From Aquamicrobium aerolatum DSM 21857 (lineage in GTDB: Bacteria; Pseudomonadota; Alphaproteobacteria; Rhizobiales; Rhizobiaceae), in NCBI RefSeq assembly GCF_900113935.1, contig NZ_FORF01000008.1, positions 62,001-126,000 of the forward strand: a stretch of DNA of 64,000 nucleotides, read 5' to 3'. Both the position numbers and the translations under genes were made by a program. Positions 46,685 to 56,560 of the stretch are shown here, piece by piece. The notes below the pieces were generated by a model that did not search any database, was not told where the DNA came from, and saw nothing but the letters and a program-made list of their open reading frames with translations. Position 1 is the first letter of the stretch. The number at the start of each line of letters is the position of its first letter.

Positions 46685-48352
46685 ATGCGTAGCAGGCTAA
46701 CGTATTGTTTAGTGAATCGGCCTGTTATCATGCGTATAGATAGATTTCATGTTGCAATAATGCGAGAGCTTCCATCTATATTGGTGGCTTTTGCTATAGT
46801 TGCGCTGGTATCAAGACTTGGTATAGATTTTAAAATATCAAAGACGTATCCAGATTATATTTTTGGATATGTCGCTGTGCATATGATTTTTGGGTTTTTT
46901 GGCTATTCTTTCTTTAGATCTATCTTTTCAAGAATTCAGTCGCTGGTCGCGCTCGCGGTCACGTCGCTCGTTGTATATTATATTTCAGAGATCAAGCGTG
47001 GCTATCTGGGTGAGCCATTAATATTTAATGATCTTACGAATACAGAAAATTCTTCTGTTGTTGTTAAGTATTTGGGCGTTCTTGATGTCGCTCTCATTGC
47101 GGCTCTGATTGCGCTTGTGGCGATTTCTTTTGTGTTCTTGTTTCGACGCCGGCGAAAACAGGAGCTTGCACTTCGGCTTGCCTTGCTTGTCACCGTTTGC
47201 GTTGTTTTTTCTGCCTTCCACGATCATTATCGCGCAAAGCTGGGGGACGGGCTGAAGTGGGCCGGCTTTGAATATCGCAGCTGGGCGATGGCGCAGAACT
47301 TCATGCACAATGGGATTTTTGTGCATCTCTTGCAGACGTCGCTGCGAAATTTCCCGCCGGAACCGACCGCCGCGCAGCGTGCGGAGTTCGTTCAGGATAT
47401 GACCGGACTGGATGAGGATCGTCCCAAGCAGGTGATCTTCATTCTGTGCGAGTCATGCTGGTACGACGACAAGAATTTCAAGTCGACTTTCGAGCCTCTG
47501 ACTCGCGCAGCTACGGCCACTTTTAGAAGTGTATCTCCCGTTTCCGGTGGCGGGACGCCGAACTCGACAATGGAGTGGATGGTTGGCCTTCCGGTTCGGC
47601 ACCCAAGCGTCAGTGGAATACTTTATCAGGAGTATCGGGATTTCTTTTCCGAAAACACATACACACTCGCCAGCCTCTACAAGTCGCTGGGTCACACGAC
47701 CCTTGCCGCTCACAATTTTCACTCGAGCATGTGGTTTCGCCGCACGGTCGCGCCGCTTCTTGGGTTCGACGAGTTTTATGATGTCCGCGATCTGAATATT
47801 TCGGACGAGGAGAATTATTTTCCGAGGGACCGCCATCTGTTCGATGCCGCAAAGGGGTTATTGAAGCAGCTCGGCTCCGACCCCTATTTTGTGCACTTGA
47901 TTACCGTTCATATGCATGGGCCATATGAGGAGGTCGACGGTGACCTGGGGGCGCATGGCTATCAGCTGAGAGCGGAACGTACCGTCTCGGACACGGTTTC
48001 GTTTGTGGATTGGGTTCGTAAGGACAATCCCGAAGCCGTGATCGTCGTCTATGCGGATCATGTCCCGCCGATGACACCTTTCTTTGAGCAGACGGGTGCT
48101 GACATCAGCAATGTGCCGGTATGGGTTTTCGATCCGGACGAAGATCGTGCCCGGAAATTTGCACACGCAGGCGACAAGAAAAAGCAGTTTTGCATCAACA
48201 GCGAATTTACCGAACGCTATATTGGCGTGTCTCTGCCTCAGGCCGCCTACGTCAAATCCGTGTGCAGCCCGACTGCGTCGCATACGCAGAACGAAAACAA
48301 TGCAATGGTTCCTGGCTGGGTGTTTTTCATGGCGCTTTTTGACCGCGGGTGA
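46685..48352 (+). CDS. LtaS/OpgB-type sulfatase-family phosphotransferase
   Basis: 555 residues from ATG 46685. Four or five membrane helices (about 25-190) precede an alkaline-phosphatase-fold domain at about 235-520: FILCESCWYDDKNF, the nucleophile-Thr region SGGGTPNSTMEWMVG, HNFHSSMWFRR, and metal-site VVYADHVPPM. Relatives transfer phosphoglycerol or phosphoethanolamine onto lipids or periplasmic glucans. No strong ribosome site; TTG 46667 and ATG 46730 are alternative starts. The first ~450 bases are AT-rich with rare codons, the rest typical. Confidence 0.8.
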   Translation: MRSRLTYCLVNRPVIMRIDRFHVAIMRELPSILVAFAIVALVSRLGIDFKISKTYPDYIFGYVAVHMIFGFFGYSFFRSIFSRIQSLVALAVTSLVVYYISEIKRGYLGEPLIFNDLTNTENSSVVVKYLGVLDVALIAALIALVAISFVFLFRRRRKQELALRLALLVTVCVVFSAFHDHYRAKLGDGLKWAGFEYRSWAMAQNFMHNGIFVHLLQTSLRNFPPEPTAAQRAEFVQDMTGLDEDRPKQVIFILCESCWYDDKNFKSTFEPLTRAATATFRSVSPVSGGGTPNSTMEWMVGLPVRHPSVSGILYQEYRDFFSENTYTLASLYKSLGHTTLAAHNFHSSMWFRRTVAPLLGFDEFYDVRDLNISDEENYFPRDRHLFDAAKGLLKQLGSDPYFVHLITVHMHGPYEEVDGDLGAHGYQLRAERTVSDTVSFVDWVRKDNPEAVIVVYADHVPPMTPFFEQTGADISNVPVWVFDPDEDRARKFAHAGDKKKQFCINSEFTERYIGVSLPQAAYVKSVCSPTASHTQNENNAMVPGWVFFMALFDRG

Positions 48353-48382
48353 TGCGGTTGGAAGCTGATATGTGCTTTGGCG

Positions 48383-49018
48383 TTATGAACCCTGGCTCGT
48401 GTAGTCATGTCTGGCGTGGAAGCGGTCGAGCTCGCGTTGGAGGGGGGCGGCGCCGGTGAAAATTTCGACATAATGCGGGATGCGCTGCATGCGAAGCGCG
48501 ATGTCTTCGCGCGATTGCATCGAAATGTAGCCGATCTGGACGAGATAGGTGGTGCGCGCGCGCGCGTCTGAGATCGGACCGGAATTTCCGAACCGGGCGA
48601 ACATGCGGGCGAGCGCCGCGATGCGCAACTCGTCGGCCTCCTGAACCTTCTGCAGAAGGGCATCCGACTGGAGGGCCCAGCTGCGCACGGCAAATTCAAA
48701 GCGCGAGTCGAACAGGTTGCTGTCGAGCCAGCAGTCGAACACGTTGAGCATCGCCTCGGCCAGCGTCTCGGCGTAGGCCTCCGAGCGGCTAATGATGCTG
48801 CCGGTGTTGTCGCGCTGCCAACGAGCCACCAGCGCGTCGAGCAGCGCGTCGCGATCCTTGAAGAACCAGTAGAAGCTCGTCCGTGACAGTTTCAGCTGCT
48901 TAGCGAGCGGCAGGATGCGGACCGCGTCGACGCCGCTTTCGACGAGCGCCTCATAGGCGGCCTGCAGCCATAAATCAGGCGAGCCGCGCCAGCCGGTGTC
49001 GGTCGTTTCCTGTGCCAT
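48383..49018 (-). CDS. TetR-family regulator
   Basis: 211 residues with N-terminal HTH (VRILPLAKQLKLSRTSFYWF) and an effector domain. Start at ATG 49018 with a weak ribosome site; the longer frame to 49048 adds a poorly matching stretch. Divergent from the flavoenzyme gene and separated by an imperfect palindrome, so it is the likely local repressor. Confidence 0.88.
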   Translation of the reverse strand: MAQETTDTGWRGSPDLWLQAAYEALVESGVDAVRILPLAKQLKLSRTSFYWFFKDRDALLDALVARWQRDNTGSIISRSEAYAETLAEAMLNVFDCWLDSNLFDSRFEFAVRSWALQSDALLQKVQEADELRIAALARMFARFGNSGPISDARARTTYLVQIGYISMQSREDIALRMQRIPHYVEIFTGAAPLQRELDRFHARHDYTSQGS

Positions 49019-49083
49019 GCTGATTTCTAGCAAGGGCGAGAGCCCCACACAATGTGTCTGCGCATCAATGTCGATCTAATGGA

Positions 49084-49112
49084 CATATGTGTTTTCAAAA
49101 TTGACACGTATG
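49084..49112. promoter_or_regulatory. Candidate TetR operator
   Basis: CATATGTGT-N11-ACACGTATG, 9-bp arms with one wobble, in the divergent TetR/flavoenzyme gap. TTGACA (49101-49106), a -35-like hexamer toward the flavoenzyme, sits inside it. Confidence 0.5.
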
Positions 49113-49162
49113 AACATTTTGACTTACCGTTGCGTCATGGTCTGCACGCCGGGAGGTCGACA

Positions 49163-51199
49163 ATGTCCAGCGATCCGCTTCTTCAGCCGTTCCAGCTCAA
49201 GCATCTGACGCTGAGAAACCGCATCATCGTCACTTCGCATGAGCCGGCCTATCCCGAGGATGGGATGCCGAAGGATCTTTATCGCGCCTATACGGTGGAG
49301 CGGGCCAGGGGTGGCGTGGCGATGACCATGACGGCCGGCTCGGCGGCGGTGTCGCGCGACAGCCCGCCGGTGTTCAACAATCTGCTCGCCTACAAGGACG
49401 AGATCGTTCCGTGGGTCCGGCAGATGACCGATGCCGTGCACGAAGAGGGCGCGGCGATCATGATCCAGCTGACGCATCTTGGGCGGCGGACCCGCTGGGA
49501 CAAGGGCGACTGGCTGCCCGTCGTTGCGCCTTCGCATCACCGCGAAGCTGCGCATCGCGCGTTTCCGAAGAAGCTGGAAGACTGGGACATCGAGCGCATC
49601 ATCAGCGACTTCGCCGACGCGGCGGAGCGGATGAAGGCGGGCGGCATGGATGGCGTCGAGCTGGAAGCCTATGGCCATCTGATTGACCAGTTCTCTTCGC
49701 CGCTGACGAATGAACTGGACGAGCCCTATGGCGGTTCGCTCGATAACCGGATGCGGTTCTGCTTCGACGTGCTGAAGGCGATCCGCGCGCGTGTCGGCGA
49801 CGATTTCATCCTCGGTGTGCGCTACACGGCCGACGAGCGGCTGGCGGGCGGGACCAGCAAGGAGGAGGGGCTCGATATTTCGCGGCGGCTGCGCGACAGC
49901 GGGCTGGTCGACTACCTCAACGTCATTCGCGGGCACATCGATACAGACCCGGGTTTGACGGACGTCATCCCGATTCAGGGCATGGCGAACTCGCCGCATC
50001 TGGATTTTGCCGGCGAGATCAGGGTGGCGACGAATTTTCCGACCTTTCATGCCGCCAAGATCCCGGACGTCGCGACCGCGCGGCACGCGATCGCATCCGG
50101 CAAGATCGACATGGTAGGCATGACCCGCGCGCACATGACCGACCCGCATATCGTGCGCAAGATCATCGAGAAGCGCGAGGAGGATATTCGTCCATGCGTC
50201 GGCGCGAATTACTGCCTCGACCGCATCTATCAGGGCGGCGCGGCCTATTGCATCCACAACGCTGCCACGGGTCGCGAACTGACGATGCCGCATGTCGTGC
50301 CCAAGGCGGCGCAGCGTAAGAAAATTGTGATTGTCGGCGCGGGGCCCGCTGGCCTTGAGGCAGCGCGCGTTGCAGCGGAACGCGGCCATGAGGTCGTTGT
50401 CCATGAAGCAGCGCCGCAGGCGGGCGGGCAGATTCGCCTGACGGCCCAGAGCGAGCGCCGGCGCGAGATGATCAGCATCATCGACTGGCGTCTTGCGCAA
50501 TGTGAAAAACTGGGCGTGCGCATTCAGTTCAACAGCTGGGCAGAGCCGGAGACGATTGCCTCCGAAAATCCCGACGTCGTCATCGTCGCGACGGGCGGGT
50601 TGCCGCACACGGAGATTTTGTCGACAGGCAATGACCTTGTCGTGTCGGCCTGGGACATCATTTCAGGCGACGTGAAGCCGGGCGCCAATGTGCTCGTTTT
50701 CGACGACGCGGGAGACCATGCCGGCTTGCAGGCCGCTGAAATTCTCGCAAAGGCGGGTGCGCGGGTTGAGATCATGACGCCGGACCGTTCGTTTGCGCCG
50801 GAAGTGATGGCGATGAACCTCGTTCCCTACATGCGTTCTCTGCAGAAGTATGATGTGACCTTCACCGTGACCTGGCGGCTCGAGGCGGTGGAGCGGCACG
50901 GCAACGAACTGCGCGCACATCTTGGCAGCGATTATGGCGGCGTCGCCCGTCAGCGCGTCTTCGACCAGATCGTCGTCAACCATGGCACGATCCCGCTGGA
51001 CGAGTTGTATTTCTCGCTGAAGCCGCTGTCGTCCAATCTTGGCGAGGTGTCCTACGAGGCGCTGATTGCAGGCGAGCCGCAGAATGTGATGCGCAATGAG
51101 GATGGCCGGTTCCAGCTTTTCCGGATCGGTGATGCTGTGGCGGCGCGCAACACGCATGCGGCGATCTATGACGGGTTGCGGGTAGCCAAGAATCTGTGA
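49163..51199 (+). CDS. TMADH/DgcA-like NADH:flavin oxidoreductase
   Basis: 678 residues. N-terminal FMN barrel (about 5-370, FQLKHLTLRNRIIVTSHEPA), then FAD/NAD-type domains from about 395 (KIVIVGAGPAGLEAARVAAE). The cluster motif reads CVGANYC...YC: the second Cys of the trimethylamine dehydrogenase [4Fe-4S] motif (CxxCxxC) is Ala. The same substitution fits the DgcA/Stc4-type enzymes that demethylate dimethylglycine or N-methylproline. GGGAGG six bases before ATG 49163. Paired in context with a Rieske demethylase. Confidence 0.85.
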   Translation: MSSDPLLQPFQLKHLTLRNRIIVTSHEPAYPEDGMPKDLYRAYTVERARGGVAMTMTAGSAAVSRDSPPVFNNLLAYKDEIVPWVRQMTDAVHEEGAAIMIQLTHLGRRTRWDKGDWLPVVAPSHHREAAHRAFPKKLEDWDIERIISDFADAAERMKAGGMDGVELEAYGHLIDQFSSPLTNELDEPYGGSLDNRMRFCFDVLKAIRARVGDDFILGVRYTADERLAGGTSKEEGLDISRRLRDSGLVDYLNVIRGHIDTDPGLTDVIPIQGMANSPHLDFAGEIRVATNFPTFHAAKIPDVATARHAIASGKIDMVGMTRAHMTDPHIVRKIIEKREEDIRPCVGANYCLDRIYQGGAAYCIHNAATGRELTMPHVVPKAAQRKKIVIVGAGPAGLEAARVAAERGHEVVVHEAAPQAGGQIRLTAQSERRREMISIIDWRLAQCEKLGVRIQFNSWAEPETIASENPDVVIVATGGLPHTEILSTGNDLVVSAWDIISGDVKPGANVLVFDDAGDHAGLQAAEILAKAGARVEIMTPDRSFAPEVMAMNLVPYMRSLQKYDVTFTVTWRLEAVERHGNELRAHLGSDYGGVARQRVFDQIVVNHGTIPLDELYFSLKPLSSNLGEVSYEALIAGEPQNVMRNEDGRFQLFRIGDAVAARNTHAAIYDGLRVAKNL

Positions 51200-51209
51200 C
51201 CCCGCACGG

Positions 51210-52088
51210 CTATGAGGTTCGGGCCAGCCAGTTGGCGAAAAGCCGTGCCTTTGCGGAGGCGCGGGGGTGGGTCTTGAGATAAAAGACGCCAGGTGAGGGG
51301 ATGCCTTCGGGCACGAGCCGCACCAAGCGCCCGTCTCGCATCAGGTCGCCAACCAGGCCGTCCCAGCCGAGCACCGCGCCAACGTCATCCTGCGCTGCCT
51401 GCAAAGCGATCATGTAGTTGTTGACGTGAAACTTGCGCCCCTTGGGCGCTGGGCGGTCGAGGGCGGCGAACCAGTCGGCCCAGGTCGTCCAGCCGGTGTC
51501 TTCGCCGCTCAGATGCACCAGCGGGACGCGCAGCAAATCGTCGACGCTGTGGATCGAATGCTCGGCGGCAAAGCGGCGGGTTCCCAAGGCGACGATGTGG
51601 TCGCGGAATAGCTCTCGCACGTCCGCATCGTCGCTGCGCGCGTCGCCATAATGCACACTCAGATCGCATCGGCTGTGGTGGACCGGCACGTCGCTGATGA
51701 TCTGCGAGACGGTGATCTCCGGGTGAAGTTTCCAAAATCCGGGCATTTTGGGCGTCAGCCAGAGTGAACTGATTGCGGTGGAGGTGGCGATGGTGACGTC
51801 GACCGTTTCGGTCCGGGTGCGCAACTGACTGACGCCATCTGAAACGGCTTCGAAGCCGCGCTGAATTGCGAGAAACAGGAACGCTCCCTTTTCAGTCAGC
51901 TCGACGCTGCGATGACGGCGTTGAAACAGCATGCAGCCAAGATCGGCTTCCAGCGCCTTGATCTGATGGCTGACAGCGGCGGGCGTCACATTCATCTCCT
52001 GTGCCGCCTTCTTGAAGCTGGAGTTTCGCGCCGCCGCCTCAAAGCAGATCAGCGCCGTCATCGACGACAGATCGTAGGGAGATGTCAT
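51210..52088 (-). CDS. LysR-family regulator
   Basis: 292 residues: HTH at about 20-60 (FKKAAQEMNVTPAAVSHQIK) and a substrate-binding domain; GcvA-like. Between the flavoenzyme and the Rieske gene, divergent from the latter with 150 bases between. A 7-bp inverted repeat there suits LysR binding. Confidence 0.92.
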   Translation of the reverse strand: MTSPYDLSSMTALICFEAAARNSSFKKAAQEMNVTPAAVSHQIKALEADLGCMLFQRRHRSVELTEKGAFLFLAIQRGFEAVSDGVSQLRTRTETVDVTIATSTAISSLWLTPKMPGFWKLHPEITVSQIISDVPVHHSRCDLSVHYGDARSDDADVRELFRDHIVALGTRRFAAEHSIHSVDDLLRVPLVHLSGEDTGWTTWADWFAALDRPAPKGRKFHVNNYMIALQAAQDDVGAVLGWDGLVGDLMRDGRLVRLVPEGIPSPGVFYLKTHPRASAKARLFANWLARTS

Positions 52089-52135
52089 TGGAAACCTTAC
52101 GCCGGAAATGTGTCGGAGAACTGGTTTTGCATTAG

Positions 52136-53465
<1,330 letters not shown>

Positions 53466-53469
53466 CGCG

Positions 53470-54537
53470 ATGAATACGGCGCTGAAGCCGCGGCTGGAAT
53501 TCTGGTCGGATGATGAGGCGCTGGAATGCGTCTCGTTTCTGCCCGAGGCGCCGAATGTGATGACGTTCTGTTTCCAGAGCCCATCACGCCGGCTGTTCAA
53601 TTTCGAACCGGGGCAGTTCATCACCATCGAACTGCCGATGCCGGGCGGTCCGATCTACCGTACCTATACGATCTCGTCGTCGCCCTCGCGGCCAACCTCG
53701 CTGACGATCACCGTCAAGGCGCAGCCGGATTCGGTCGGCACGCGGTGGATGTTCGACAATCTGCGGCCGGGTATGCGGATCCGTGCCGTCGGACCTGCCG
53801 GCAAGTTTTCGTTCATGCAGCACCCGGCGGAGAAATATCTCTTCATTTCCGCCGGTTCCGGCATCACGCCGATGATGACGATGACGACCTTTCTCTACGA
53901 TTCCGGTCGGAGCATGGATGTCGTGTTCGTCAATTGCGCGCGCCGTCCGTCCGACATCATCTTTCGCGAACGGCTGGAGCACATGGCCGCGCGCGTCGAC
54001 GGCATCGATCTTCACTGGGTGGTGGAGGGGACAGACCCCTATACGCCATGGACCGGCTATCGCGGCATGTTCAACCAGCTCATGCTGGGGCTGATGGCGC
54101 AGGATTACCTGGAGCGCGAAGTGTTCTGCTGTGGACCGGAGCCGTTCATGCGCGCGGTGCGCGAAGCCTTGGTCGGGCTCGGCTATGACATGGAGCGCTA
54201 TCATCAGGAGAGCTTTCATGCGCCGACTGCCGAGGTCGAGGTCGTCCCCGACGACGTGGTGCCACAGGATGCAAATACCTCCGAGGTCAGTTTCAACCTG
54301 TCGGGCGTGACCGTGAAGTGCAACGAGACCGACACATTGCTGGCGGTTGCGCGTTCTGCCGGGCTGGTGATCCCATCAGGCTGCACGATGGGCATTTGTG
54401 GCACCTGCAAGGTGCTCAAGACCGAAGGGCAGGTGCACATGCTGCACAATGGCGGCATCACCGACGAGGATATCGAGGAAGGCTATATCCTCGCCTGCTG
54501 TTCCAATCCGATTGGCGCTGTCAGCATCGACGCGTAG
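53470..54537 (+). CDS. Ferredoxin reductase for the Rieske oxygenase (GbcB-like)
   Basis: 355 residues: FAD domain (about 15-110, YRTYTISSSPSRPTSLT), NAD domain (about 115-235, FISAGSGITPMMTMTTFL, FCCGPEPFM) and C-terminal plant-type [2Fe-2S] domain with SGCTMGICGTCKVL and ILACC. Supplies electrons to the partner oxygenase. GGAG seven bases before ATG 53470, four bases past the Rieske stop. Confidence 0.92.
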   Translation: MNTALKPRLEFWSDDEALECVSFLPEAPNVMTFCFQSPSRRLFNFEPGQFITIELPMPGGPIYRTYTISSSPSRPTSLTITVKAQPDSVGTRWMFDNLRPGMRIRAVGPAGKFSFMQHPAEKYLFISAGSGITPMMTMTTFLYDSGRSMDVVFVNCARRPSDIIFRERLEHMAARVDGIDLHWVVEGTDPYTPWTGYRGMFNQLMLGLMAQDYLEREVFCCGPEPFMRAVREALVGLGYDMERYHQESFHAPTAEVEVVPDDVVPQDANTSEVSFNLSGVTVKCNETDTLLAVARSAGLVIPSGCTMGICGTCKVLKTEGQVHMLHNGGITDEDIEEGYILACCSNPIGAVSIDA

Positions 54538-54599
54538 TGCGCGTCCCCACCGACAATTGCGCCTCCTCGACGCGCAATTGTCGGTGCAGGTTGGCTGGT

Positions 54600-55040
54600 T
54601 CAACCGTAAGGCGAGACGCACTGACGGCGTGGGCCGTTATAGGGTTGAAACGTATTGTCGGAGGCACGGTATGAGCGGTACTGGCTGAAGCACCATTCGG
54701 CGTGGGCGCCGCCACGTGGACGGTAGCGAATCGGTGGCTCCTGTGCCTTCATCGCGCCGCCGATGATCGCACCCAGCGCAAAGGCTGCCGGCGGAAACCA
54801 GTAGTCACCATGGCGACGATAGCCAGGCCGCGCATGGCGATAGCCGCGATGGCCGCGCCAGTAGGTATCCCGGCCACGGCGCTCAAACCGGTCATGATAG
54901 TGCCGGTCGCGACGATATTGTACGTCGACCACATCTGACGATGCCTGAGTGGGCTGGGGGACATAGGGAGCGGAGGACGAGGGGACAACAAATGTCAGCA
55001 CGCTGAAGGACGCGATAAAGGAAATGGCCGCTTTTCTCAT
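54600..55040 (-). CDS. BA14K-family protein
   Basis: 146 residues. Signal peptide (AAISFIASFSVLTFVVPSSSA), an Arg/His/Tyr-rich middle, one hydrophobic segment (FALGAIIGGAM) and the diagnostic C-terminal BA14K motif AEWCFSQYRSYRASDNTFQP followed by GPRRQC. The Brucella founder is immunoreactive and affects LPS and binding. AAGGAA six bases before ATG 55040. Confidence 0.9.
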   Translation of the reverse strand: MRKAAISFIASFSVLTFVVPSSSAPYVPQPTQASSDVVDVQYRRDRHYHDRFERRGRDTYWRGHRGYRHARPGYRRHGDYWFPPAAFALGAIIGGAMKAQEPPIRYRPRGGAHAEWCFSQYRSYRASDNTFQPYNGPRRQCVSPYG

Positions 55041-55201
55041 GGTATATTCCTTTCTTGCAGAGATGGATTCTGTCAGAACAGAAGATAATTCAAAGCTAGA
55101 TTTTCCAGAATATTCGGCGTTTTGAATGCTATAGGCAAGTTTCAACGATGGAAAGCTGCCCTGACATTGGCTTTTGCGACCAGCATGGCCTATGAGAACA
55201 T

Positions 55202-55471
55202 ATGGATAATAATAGGTTTGAAACTCCCGTCACCGTCAAAGTCGAACCCACCGGTGCGCTCGTCGCATTGCAGACCGTTCGCGAGACTTCCGATTTTCTA
55301 CTGACCCAATGGTCGGGCAAGCGCAGCGACAAGCATCGTGCGGCGTTGCAGGCCTGCTCTGACGTTACATCCGGCAACAAGCCAGCCATGACCGCGCGCC
55401 GTGCGGTCGTCGCCGCCTTCAGGGAAGCTGGCATCTACGTCGACGAAAAGCAGCTTGCTTTGCAAAGCTGA
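55202..55471 (+). CDS. DUF982 domain protein
   Basis: 89 residues of one complete DUF982 domain: PVTVKVEPTGALVALQTVRE, DFLLTQWSGKRSDKHRAALQ, ARRAVVAAFREAGI. Function unknown. Shares the fold with the longer protein at 22981 but is much diverged. A terminator follows. Confidence 0.85.
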   Translation: MDNNRFETPVTVKVEPTGALVALQTVRETSDFLLTQWSGKRSDKHRAALQACSDVTSGNKPAMTARRAVVAAFREAGIYVDEKQLALQS

Positions 55472-55533
55472 GTCGCCCAGCGCCCCGTTTCTTGCGCGTC
55501 TGGACGAGACTTCACCATTGCAATTGAGTGCAT

Positions 55534-55573
55534 AAAAAAGCTGCCGGAGCGTTGGAGCGCCGGCAGCTTTTTT
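55534..55573. terminator. Bidirectional rho-independent terminator
   Basis: AAAAAAGCTGCCGG-N12-CCGGCAGCTTTTTT: an 8-base stem with A and T runs both sides, 63 bases after the DUF982 stop. Confidence 0.9.
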
Positions 55574-55709
55574 GTCTCCCGAACTGGTTCGGGAGACATG
55601 CTCATTTTTGCGCATGTCTTTATCCCGAAACCGGTTGCCACTTTCGGGAGACATGCTCATTTGCGCACGTCTTTATCCCGAGCCCGGTTGCCAGTTGGGG
55701 AGACATGCT
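55574..55709. repeat. Three tandem palindromic repeat cores
   Basis: A shortened hairpin at 55574-55600 (TCTCCCGAACTGGTTCGGGAG) then two full cores at 55609-55655 and 55662-55709 (GCATGTCTTTATCCCGAAAC...TTTCGGGAGACATGC). The third copy has diverged (CCCGAGCC / GTTGGGGAG). Same orientation and spacing, so local duplication. Confidence 0.8.
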
Positions 55710-55723
55710 TGAGCGGGCAGCTA

Positions 55724-55891
55724 TCAGGATTTCGCGCGTGTGCGTTGCGGCATCTGACGGCCCTGTGTCGGCGGAGCGAACAGATGTTCAGGCATTGAGC
55801 CCGACGGGTCCAGCGGCTGGCGGCAGCTTGGGCAATGATTGCTGTCGGACATCGTGCAGCCGCACGACGGGCATGGATGAGGCGACTTCAT
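55724..55891 (-). CDS. Small putative zinc-ribbon protein
   Basis: 55 residues starting MKSPHPCPSCGCTMSDSNHC; CPSC and, ten residues on, CPSC give a four-Cys zinc-ribbon pattern with a short Pro/Gln-rich tail. ATG 55891 is 24 bases after the stop of the 68-residue gene on the same strand. Ribosome site weak. The longer frame upstream lacks any pattern. Reality rests on the Cys motif. Confidence 0.5.
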   Translation of the reverse strand: MKSPHPCPSCGCTMSDSNHCPSCRQPLDPSGSMPEHLFAPPTQGRQMPQRTRAKS

Positions 55892-55914
55892 TTTCAAGAA
55901 ACCCTGCGATCTGG

Positions 55915-56121
55915 CTACAGCTTGACGTTGGCGAGACGAGAACTGAGTGCCTCGCGGTCCGCGACCGACTTCAGGCGGATGGTCAACGCTTCGCTCTTGA
56001 CGGGAACCTGGGGCGGAAGGCTTACCGGAATGTCGGAAGCATTTTCGACGGCCCACTTCTTGAAACGTGGCAGCTTGTTCGGACCGTTCATCGGGAAAGT
56101 ATAGCTGTAGGAAAAGCTCAT
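55915..56121 (-). CDS. Small hypothetical protein (68 aa)
   Basis: 68 residues: MSFSYSYTFPMNGPNKLPRF, then a probable strand-helix C-terminus (SEALTIRLKSVADREALSSR). GAGGA seven bases before ATG 56121 supports translation. No family recognised. Likely cotranscribed with the zinc-ribbon frame downstream; both read away from the NHEJ genes. Confidence 0.6.
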   Translation of the reverse strand: MSFSYSYTFPMNGPNKLPRFKKWAVENASDIPVSLPPQVPVKSEALTIRLKSVADREALSSRLANVKL

Positions 56122-56560
56122 CAGGGGATCCTCTGACGCATGGAGACGGCACGAGCGCGCGTAGCGACCGCTCGGTGCAATGTCGGGAAATGGAATTGTG
56201 CGGGTTTTTAACCTGGTGCCGCTCTTGCTCTCGCAGGTAGAGGCACCAGGCACCTAGCCGGGTTTGCGGCAGTCCTGACAGTAAGGAATAATGGCAGGGA
56301 AGGTGCTCATGGGGAAGATGTCGGCCATTCCCGCATGTTTGTCAAATCGTGCCGGCTAACAGCGCAACGGGGCTCGAAGCTTTGTTGCGTCTGGCGATCG
56401 GGCGGTCTCGATCGAATGCGATTTGGCAGGTCGCAATGATCGGTCGGGGGCCAGACAAGCGCTTGCGTGGGCTGACCTGAAGCGCTGTGCGTAAGCGTGC
56501 TCTGGGGAACTTTTCCCGCTTCTTCGGGTTCAGTTGTGACCAAGGCCTGAGGATAGTCGC
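56122..56560. other. Intergenic between small genes and ku
   Basis: ~440 bases of divergent space. No convincing coding frame; should carry the promoters for the ku-ligD unit and the small-gene unit. Nothing else recognised. Confidence 0.4.

Noticed and set aside
49124-50608. 494-residue minus-strand open frame
   Set aside because: Antisense to the flavoenzyme, no recognisable motif.
55574-55709. Possible CRISPR-like tandem repeats
   Set aside because: Units are palindromic cores with 6-8 base gaps, no unique spacers, no cas genes.
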